Shown: one piece after another, positions 33,098 through 38,206 of the stretch
Position numbering within the stretch: position 1 is the stretch's first letter
How the letters are laid out: every line of letters starts with the position of its first letter
Assembly: GCA_937982565.1 (NCBI GenBank)
Contig: CALJLN010000048.1
Span: 1 to 38,206, forward strand
Direction: 5' to 3'
Origin: UBA2421 sp002343075
GTDB taxonomy: Bacteria; Planctomycetota; Phycisphaerae; Tepidisphaerales; Tepidisphaeraceae
Length of the DNA stretch: 38,206 nucleotides
Made by a program: the position numbers and the translations under genes
Notes under the pieces: generated by a model
What the model was told of the DNA's origin: nothing
Seen by the model: only the letters and a program-made list of their open reading frames with translations
Database searches by the model: none

Positions 33098-34263
33098 ACG
33101 ACCAACACCAACCCATTATCGACACGCTCATTGAGCGTGAGCGAATCAGAGGAGCGACACGGATGTTCGCCGAAGGCACGGAAGCCACTACCGTCACTGA
33201 GGACAAAGCGCGTCAAGTCGCGCACGATGTCGAATGCTACATCAAGGCAACCGGCATCAGCCGGAAGGATGTCGCGCGCGAGATTGGCAAAACCGCCGGC
33301 GTGATCAGCGAAGTACTGGCTTTCAAATACGCGGGCGACTGGCGGTCGGTCATCCTCGACCTCGATCGCTGGCTGGAGACGCGCTACAAATCCGACAACG
33401 CTCCAGGTCGATCGACCTTCGTCTGGACAAGCGTTGCCCGCGAGATTCAGACCGTCGCCGCGCTCGTGACGCAGACCCGCAAGATCGGACTAGTCTACGG
33501 CCCCGACACCAGCGGCATTGGCAAGACCATGGCCCTGCAGGCCGTCCATCAGGAGACCCCCGGCAGCGCAATGATCACAGTCGAAAAAGCCGAAGCCAAC
33601 CCGACCGGCCTGATGCGCGCCATCGCCCGCGCTTTGCGCATCAGCGACACCGGCAAAACCGCCACCATCTACGGCAAGGTCAAGGAACGTCTCGTCGGCA
33701 CCTCGCGGCTGCTCATCATCGACCAGATCCACAACCTCCGCTCCAACCGCAACCGCGGCGACGCCGACAAAGCCTTCTACGTCCTGGCCGACCTGTTCGA
33801 TCAGACCGGCGCGCCCCAGCTTTGGTGCGGCACCGCCGATCTCGTCGCCTACTTCCGCCGCGGCCAGAACAAAGATGAATCGCTGGCGCAAATCCGCCGA
33901 CGCATCACCTACGTCCGCGACCTCATGCAGCGCACCCGCGACGGCCGCGAGGGCGGCCGCGGCGAGCCGCTCTACGACATCGACGACATCCGCAAAGCAT
34001 TCGCGCGCAACAAGATCCGCCTCACACCCGACGCCGAGCGGTTCCTCTGGAAGCTGGCCTGCATCCCCGACTCCGGCGCGCTGGGCACCTGCGCCAACCT
34101 GGTGCTCATCGCCACCATCGTCGCCGAGCAGCGCGGCCTCAAGTCCATCGACGAGAAGCTCCTCCGTGCCGCGCTGCGCGACAGCGTCCAGCCGGAGACA
34201 TTCGACACCCTGTCCGCCGCCGTCGTCGCACCGCCGCCGATGGCCATCGCACGCAGCGCATAG
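33094..34263 (+). CDS. MuB-like AAA ATPase (transposition target selector)
   Basis: A 389-residue protein. Residues ~44-80 form a helix-turn-helix (ISRKDVAREIGKTAGVISEVL), as in MuB. The AAA domain has Walker A GPDTSGIGKT at 136-145 and Walker B LLIIDQIHNL at 207-214 with D210; the residue after D is Gln, not the usual Glu. MuB-type proteins coat target DNA and activate the transposase. It directly follows the transposase with ATGA overlap. The Gln may weaken hydrolysis. Confidence 0.88.
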   Translation: MNDQHQPIIDTLIERERIRGATRMFAEGTEATTVTEDKARQVAHDVECYIKATGISRKDVAREIGKTAGVISEVLAFKYAGDWRSVILDLDRWLETRYKSDNAPGRSTFVWTSVAREIQTVAALVTQTRKIGLVYGPDTSGIGKTMALQAVHQETPGSAMITVEKAEANPTGLMRAIARALRISDTGKTATIYGKVKERLVGTSRLLIIDQIHNLRSNRNRGDADKAFYVLADLFDQTGAPQLWCGTADLVAYFRRGQNKDESLAQIRRRITYVRDLMQRTRDGREGGRGEPLYDIDDIRKAFARNKIRLTPDAERFLWKLACIPDSGALGTCANLVLIATIVAEQRGLKSIDEKLLRAALRDSVQPETFDTLSAAVVAPPPMAIARSA

Positions 34264-34297
34264 AACACCTAGAACGCCCAAGCACGGAGGCTTGACC

Positions 34298-35209
34298 ATG
34301 CCCAAAACAACCGCCCGCAAATCCACGTCCGTCGAAGAGTTCGACCCCGCCCGCGTGCGGCCGCTGCCGGATCAGCCGCGCAAGCGTTTCCGCGGCATCC
34401 GCGAGCTGGCCGAATCGATCACCGAGATCGGCCAGCAGTGCCCCGGCATCGTCACGCTCATCGACGGTCATCCCGACTTCGACGCCCAGCTCGTCGACGG
34501 CGAACGCCGCCTCCGTGCCTGCAAGCTCGCCGGCGTCGGCTTCCGCGCCGAAGTCCGGCCGAACAAGGACGCCGACGCGATCTTCGCCGAATCCTTCGCC
34601 GCCAACTTCGGCAAACAGGATCACGACGCGATCGAGATCGCCGAAGGCCTCGCCCGTCTCCAGAAAGCCGGCAAGACCATCGAGCAGCTCGGCCGCATCG
34701 CCGGCCGCGGCTCGCAGTGGGTCAGCGCCCACCTCAGCCTCCTGCAGCTCCACCCCGAAGTCCGCGCGCTCATGGTCAAAGGCGAAGACCGCCGCGAGGA
34801 TGAATCCGCGCCGCTCACATTTTCGCTCGCGCTCCTGCTGGTTCCCATGCCCCAGGACCGCCAACTCGCCGCGGCAAAGAAAATCGTCAGTTGGGGCCTC
34901 AGCCTCACCGAGGCCCGCCGCTTCATCCTGCAGCAGCGCGTCAAGAGCGGCGAAAAGGACGCCTATCTGTCCAAGCGCGGCCCGCAGCGATCCATCGAAA
35001 CCATCGGCTCGGTCCTCTCCGACACCGCCAACCGCATCGGCATCTATCTCGACATGCCCGGCCCCGACTTCAAGGCGATGCTCGAAAAGACCGACGCCAA
35101 AACCAAATCCGCCCTCGTCGGCCAGATCGACCGCATCGTCGAAGACCTCACCGGCCTGGCCGAAGTCATCAACGCCCAACTGCAGTCTACTGCGAAGAAG
35201 GCCGCATGA
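34298..35209 (+). CDS. ParB/Spo0J-like DNA-binding protein
   Basis: A 303-residue protein with a GGAGG ribosome site seven bases before the ATG at 34298. It has a ParB-type N-terminal domain with LVDGERRLRAC at 65-75, then a helix-turn-helix-like region (KTIEQLGRIAGRGSQWVSAHLSLLQL, about 122-150) and a helical C-terminus. ParB-like proteins are frequent in the early operons of Mu-like phages, where their function (nuclease, CTP switch or gene control) is mostly unknown. A second ParB domain is fused to the methyltransferase. Confidence 0.8.
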   Translation: MPKTTARKSTSVEEFDPARVRPLPDQPRKRFRGIRELAESITEIGQQCPGIVTLIDGHPDFDAQLVDGERRLRACKLAGVGFRAEVRPNKDADAIFAESFAANFGKQDHDAIEIAEGLARLQKAGKTIEQLGRIAGRGSQWVSAHLSLLQLHPEVRALMVKGEDRREDESAPLTFSLALLLVPMPQDRQLAAAKKIVSWGLSLTEARRFILQQRVKSGEKDAYLSKRGPQRSIETIGSVLSDTANRIGIYLDMPGPDFKAMLEKTDAKTKSALVGQIDRIVEDLTGLAEVINAQLQSTAKKAA

Positions 35210-35703
35210 CCCCCACGCAACTCAAAACCCTGCACGCCACATTCGCCAGGCTCAAGGCCCTCCGCCCCGACATATACGACGACGCCTGGCTGCGCCTCGC
35301 CGTGCGCAACGCCGGCCAGGTCATGCCCGACTGCACCGGGCACGTCAGCACGAAATCGCTCACCAACACCGGCATGGAAAATGTGATGGCCATCATCGAG
35401 CAGCGGCTCGACGAGCAGCACCAGGCCCCAGGCACCTACTGGCGCGACACCGTCGCCCGCCGCACCGGTTACGCCTCGCGCCGCCAGGTCCACGCGATCC
35501 ACGAACTCGCGCCCGCAGTGCCGTACCCGCTGGAATCCATCTGCCTGAAGTTTTCCGACGGCCGCCACCGCGCGCCGGAGAAGCTCACGCCCGATCAGGC
35601 GCAGAAGCTGATTGAAATGATGAAGAATGTCGCGAGCCGTCAGACGGTGAACCACGAAGGGCACCAAGACACCAAGGAGGACCACCGTGCCGCAGCCGAC
35701 TAA
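35206..35703 (+). CDS. GemA-like (Mu gp16, DUF1018 type) regulator
   Basis: A 165-residue helical protein starting MTPTQLKTLHATFARLKAL, with ATGA overlap to the ParB-like gene. Size, helical content and the place after transposition genes fit the GemA/gp16 family, which in Mu affects host gene expression. The segment GKLTPDQAQKLIEMMKNVASRQ is helical. The last ~15 residues (VNHEGHQDTKEDHRAAAD) are the translation of a dispersed repeat, so the original C-terminus may have been extended. Confidence 0.65.
   Translation: MTPTQLKTLHATFARLKALRPDIYDDAWLRLAVRNAGQVMPDCTGHVSTKSLTNTGMENVMAIIEQRLDEQHQAPGTYWRDTVARRTGYASRRQVHAIHELAPAVPYPLESICLKFSDGRHRAPEKLTPDQAQKLIEMMKNVASRQTVNHEGHQDTKEDHRAAAD
35651..35680 (+). 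repeat. ACCACGAAGG-type dispersed repeat carrying a ribosome site
   Basis: ACCACGAAGG, then GCACCAAGAC and ACCAAGGAGG. The final AAGGAGG sits six bases before the GTG start of the next gene, so the repeat supplies its ribosome site. Confidence 0.6.
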
Positions 35704-35923
35704 ACAGCAATTGATCGAAAGTCTCAATTCGACATTGTGCCCGGCTTGCGCGGGCCGCAAGAAATCCGCGCAGACTTTCTGCGGCGGCTGCTACTACGAC
35801 CTGCCGAACCACATCCGCTCGGCGCTCTACCGCCGGATTGGCAACGGCTATGAGCAGGCCGTCAACGCCGCCCTGGTCAAGCTCGACGCCGATGAATTCT
35901 GCACAGGAGATCTCAAGCATTGA
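35687..35923 (+). CDS. Small zinc-finger protein
   Basis: A 78-residue protein read from GTG. C18, C21, C32 and C35 (CPAC, CGGC) form a zinc finger, followed by a helical DLPNHIRSALYRRIGNGYEQAVNAALVKLD segment. It overlaps the end of the GemA-like gene. Zinc-finger proteins of this size occur near Mu-like early genes; a regulatory role is possible. Confidence 0.6.
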   Translation: MPQPTKQQLIESLNSTLCPACAGRKKSAQTFCGGCYYDLPNHIRSALYRRIGNGYEQAVNAALVKLDADEFCTGDLKH

Positions 35924-35955
35924 CCTGGATCTTCCTTCGTGGTTAACCAAACAGA

Positions 35956-37515
35956 ATGCCACAGCCCGCCGACATTCTCGCCAGCTACTACGCCGACGCC
36001 GAAGCGCGTCTGCGCGAGCTGATCCTCCATCCCACCGGCCGCACCGACCGCGCCCGCGCCTTCAGCCAGGCCCGAGCCTCCGCGCTGCTCGCTGAAATTC
36101 GCCGCATCCAGCGGCAGCTTAAAATCGACGCCGCCGCCGTCACCGGCCCCGCCCTCGCCGACGCCTACCGCACCGGCCGGGCCGAAGCTTCTGAGCAGCT
36201 CGCCGAAGCCGGCGTCGCCGCACCCGGCGAGCCGTTCAAAGGCTCATTTAATTCCGTCGATCGCGAATCCCTCGAAGTCGTCGCCCGCGACACCGCCGGC
36301 GATCTCAACCGCGCCGCCGACGGCATGGCCGATTTCGCCGCCCAAACCCTCCGCGCCACCCAGCAGCAGCAGCTCAGCGAAACCGACATCAACCGCATCA
36401 TCGCCACGGGCATCATTTCCGGCGATCCATCGGCCACGCAACGCGAAGTGCGCGACGCGCTGATCAAAGCCCACAAAGGCAACCTCGTCACCGCCGGCGG
36501 GCGAACGTTTGAGGCCGCCTACTATGCGAAAATGGTCGTCGTCACCAAGACCCGCCAGGCCGTCACCTTGGGCGCGCTCAACCGCTTCCGCGCCGCCAAC
36601 ATCCTGCTCGTCGCCATCACCGGCAAATTGAGCAAAAACTTCTGTACCGCTTTTCTGGAGAAAGTCTTCTACATCGGCGACGGGCAACATCCGAAATATC
36701 CGCACTACAGCACGCTCCCCGGCGGCGGCCCGCCATTTCATCCCAACTGCTCGAAGGGCGTTCGGGCTTTCATCGAACCCCTCGCCGGAGCGAAGCAGAT
36801 CGAAGCCGCCCGGGGCGCGCCCGATGCCGATCTGCTCCTTCGCCCTGTCGCCGAAAGCGGCGCGCCGTCCCCGGCGCTCACGCCCGCCAGACGCCAAAGC
36901 GTCACCGACGCGCAGCGAACCTATAAAGACCTGCAGATTCGCCAGCAGGTCGAGGCGATCCAGCGCAAGCTCGACCGCGCCACCGACAGCCTGGCCGAGG
37001 CGGTGCAATCCGTCGTCGCCCAGGCCCGGCGGATCGGCGTCGAGACCATCGACCTGCCACCGGGCACTTCGACCGACCCGGCGCGCCCCGCCCCCAGGAT
37101 CGCGCGCGAGAACGCCAACACCGCCCGCAAGGTCGTCTCTTCGCTCGTGCGTGCCAATCGCCGCGGCCTCCGCCCCCCGAAGTCGATCGTCCTCCGTCCC
37201 GGCCAGCCCCGACCCGCACAGCTTGACGGCGACACGCTCACCATCGACCCCGCTGCCGAAATCTGGCGCCGCGGCAACCGCGAACGCCTCGTCGTCTCGG
37301 CAATCGTCGCCGCCCGATTCACGATCCGCTCCACCGATCGCACCGCCGAACTCGCGGCCTGGGCAACCGATCGCGATCGCCGCATCGCGCTCAAGCTCGG
37401 CCCCGCCGCCGGCTTATCGCCCCGGCAGTTCGTCATAGAATGCCGCGCGCGGCTCTACCTGGGCGAGATGCTCCCGCCGGACGTTTCGGCGCTCTATCGG
37501 AGGCTCACCCGATGA
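35956..37515 (+). CDS. MuF / SPP1 gp7-like head morphogenesis protein with long C-terminal domain
   Basis: A 519-residue protein. An N-terminal helical region is followed by a SPP1 gp7/Mu gpF-type domain, with the signature GGGPPFHPNCSKGVRAF at 256-272. Such proteins enter the head with the portal. The C-terminal ~220 residues (from about 295) are basic and unassigned; in other phages this region often carries an extra effector domain. It is in the early rightward operon, opposite to and 16 kb from the portal, an unusual place. No strong ribosome site is seen. Confidence 0.7.
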   Translation: MPQPADILASYYADAEARLRELILHPTGRTDRARAFSQARASALLAEIRRIQRQLKIDAAAVTGPALADAYRTGRAEASEQLAEAGVAAPGEPFKGSFNSVDRESLEVVARDTAGDLNRAADGMADFAAQTLRATQQQQLSETDINRIIATGIISGDPSATQREVRDALIKAHKGNLVTAGGRTFEAAYYAKMVVVTKTRQAVTLGALNRFRAANILLVAITGKLSKNFCTAFLEKVFYIGDGQHPKYPHYSTLPGGGPPFHPNCSKGVRAFIEPLAGAKQIEAARGAPDADLLLRPVAESGAPSPALTPARRQSVTDAQRTYKDLQIRQQVEAIQRKLDRATDSLAEAVQSVVAQARRIGVETIDLPPGTSTDPARPAPRIARENANTARKVVSSLVRANRRGLRPPKSIVLRPGQPRPAQLDGDTLTIDPAAEIWRRGNRERLVVSAIVAARFTIRSTDRTAELAAWATDRDRRIALKLGPAAGLSPRQFVIECRARLYLGEMLPPDVSALYRRLTR

Positions 37516-37542
37516 TCAATCCAATTGAAAAGGAGGCCACGG

Positions 37543-37860
37543 ATGGCCGATCCACTCCAGCAGCGCCCGGATGAACCGCCGCCACTCTGGCAGCTCGCGC
37601 CGCACCCGCAGAAGCCAACCCAGGAGTTGGCGCTGCTCGACGCCGCCGAGGCGATGGAGCGCCGCTACGGCCAGATCCTGGCATGTCTGCGCCGCCGGCC
37701 CATGACGCTCGGCGAGATCGCCGCCGAGCTCAACGTCGCCGACAACCGCATCAGCGGTCGAATGACCGAGCTGAGGCAGAAGGGCGTGATCGAGATCACC
37801 GGCGAGCGCCGCCGCAATCCGCGCTGCCGTTCTATGGCTGAAGTGTACCGACTGGTTTAA
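37543..37860 (+). CDS. Winged-helix regulator
   Basis: A 105-residue protein with an AGGAGG ribosome site six bases before the ATG at 37543. A Pro-rich N-terminus precedes a winged-helix domain (RRYGQILACLRRRPMTLGEIAAELNVADNRISGRMTELRQKGVIEITGERR, about 44-95). It is the last gene of the early operon. A late-gene activator role analogous to Mu Mor/C is possible from position but no similarity to them is seen. Confidence 0.65.
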   Translation: MADPLQQRPDEPPPLWQLAPHPQKPTQELALLDAAEAMERRYGQILACLRRRPMTLGEIAAELNVADNRISGRMTELRQKGVIEITGERRRNPRCRSMAEVYRLV

Positions 37861-37913
37861 TGCTTTGCTCCATCCCCGGCTACGAAACTCGCGCAGCTTT
37901 TGCCGATTATTCC

Positions 37914-37999
37914 GCGCGCACCTTTTCGTATAACCGCGCGCAGCGCGCACCTTGCGATCCGCCTTCTGGGTAGCGCCAACGCCGACGCAAGGTGCGCGC
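37914..37999. repeat. Three GCGCGCACCTT sites, two forming a 14-bp inverted pair
   Basis: GCGCGCACCTT occurs at 37914-37924 and 37943-37953 in the same direction, and inverted at 37989-37999. The second and third extend to perfect 14-bp arms. Candidate end-binding sites for the transposase or a structured terminator. Confidence 0.55.
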
Positions 38000-38081
38000 C
38001 GGTCTAAAATAGGGGCCGGATCGCCAGACCAGTCCAATCTACCGCTTCTCGCCCGCGAGGTGTCTTAACTCTATGCACTAC

Positions 38082-38099
38082 CGCGGCTTAGCCGCGTTT
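38082..38099 (+). terminator. Possible terminator of the early operon
   Basis: CGCGGC (38082-38087), loop TTA, GCCGCG (38091-38096), then TTT. Short stem and short T-run, so low confidence. Confidence 0.35.
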
Positions 38100-38102
38100 C
38101 CG

Positions 38103-38132
38103 TCCCGCTTTTTCCCGCTTATTCCCGTCTAA
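38103..38132. repeat. Three 10-bp direct repeats (TCCCGCTTTT type)
   Basis: TCCCGCTTTT, TCCCGCTTAT and TCCCGTCTAA follow one another with exactly 10-bp spacing, placing a TCCCG on the same face of the helix each turn. Three bases of spacer separate them from the 24-bp inverted repeat. Confidence 0.55.
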
Positions 38133-38134
38133 TG

Positions 38135-38158
38135 TCACCTGAGAGATTACACAGGTGA
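38135..38158. promoter_or_regulatory. 24-bp inverted repeat
   Basis: Seven-base arms TCACCTG and CAGGTGA around ten bases. The right arm overlaps a possible start ATG at 38158, so it could be an operator or a translation-control site. Confidence 0.4.
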
Positions 38159-38206
38159 TGATGCCCGGCCGCGACGTGCCAAGCGCATACACCGGGCTGG
38201 CGTTTG
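38158..38206 (+). CDS. Possible partial gene at the right edge
   Basis: Two adjacent ATGs (38158 and 38161) follow a CAGGTG element and open MMPGRDVPSAYTGLAF up to the window end. Third-position GC is high. Only 16 codons are visible, so this may be chance. If real it would be a gene of the flanking host or a further phage gene. Confidence 0.3.
   Translation, partial: MMPGRDVPSAYTGLAF

Larger units (their letters stand above)
37861..38206. other. Right-edge non-coding region, possible element end
   Basis: About 300 bp without a supported gene, then a possible partial start at 38158. It contains three GCGCGCACCTT motifs (37914, 37943 and inverted at 37989), a 14-bp inverted pair (37943-37956 and 37986-37999), a short hairpin (38082-38096), three 10-bp direct repeats (38103-38132) and a 24-bp inverted repeat (38135-38158). 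The density of repeats suits a transposase-binding end or control region. Confidence 0.5.

Noticed and set aside
34139..35179. 346-codon minus-strand frame
   Set aside because: Antisense to the ParB-like gene; composition is that of a shadow.
1..38206. tRNA genes, CRISPR arrays and site-specific integrase
   Set aside because: None could be recognised; the mobile function is explained by the DDE transposase.

Overview
The window holds what looks like a nearly complete, GC-rich, Mu-like (transposable) tailed phage or prophage. The strongest evidence is a 701-residue MuA-type DDE transposase (catalytic D273, D344, E396) overlapped by a MuB-type AAA ATPase, a GemA-like protein, a Mu gp27-like and gp28-like terminase pair, and no tyrosine or serine integrase. 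The capsid genes resemble those of the Bordetella BPP-1 type, with a major capsid protein followed by a small cement-like protein. A lipobox protein in the lysis position suggests a host with an outer membrane. Short ACCACGAAGG-type dispersed repeats are of a kind common in Planctomycetota and some other phyla. The host assignment is a weak inference.

Layout. Positions ~194-22980 are one long leftward (minus-strand) late operon. In transcription order it carries a two-helix membrane protein and a lipoprotein (possible lysis genes), small Mu gp25/26-like proteins, terminase small and large subunits, portal, scaffold-like protein, major capsid protein and cement protein. A host-interaction cassette follows: a signal-anchored protein, two beta-helix-like proteins and an SGNH hydrolase fibre. 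Then come head-tail connectors, tail tube, a tail-assembly chaperone with a convincing -1 frameshift site, tape measure, a large baseplate or fibre protein and small Cys-rich end genes. Positions ~22980-23978 carry no confident gene but hold terminators, a 26-bp perfect palindrome and alternative hairpins that look like a control leader.

The central control region (~23850-26860) has a rightward promoter and hypothetical genes, then a leftward lysogeny operon: a LexA/CI-type self-cleaving repressor, a 36-residue membrane peptide and a zinc-ribbon membrane protein. A Cro-like protein is divergent from the repressor. From 26630 rightwards runs the early operon: Cro-like protein, a broken acetyltransferase-like gene, a ParB-methyltransferase fusion, small zinc-finger and coiled-coil proteins, transposase, MuB-like ATPase, a ParB-like protein, GemA-like protein, a zinc-finger protein, a displaced MuF-like head-morphogenesis protein and a winged-helix protein. 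The last ~350 bp are non-coding and repeat-rich and may contain the right end of the element.

In outline, the repressor and the Cro-like protein set the lysogeny/lytic choice. The transposase and its ATPase replicate and insert the DNA, the methyltransferase may modify it, and the leftward operon builds the particle. Parts that look unusual are the frameshifted chaperone, a 32-bp duplication that splits one gene, the small membrane genes tied to the repressor, the strand-displaced MuF gene, and structured leaders around both promoters.
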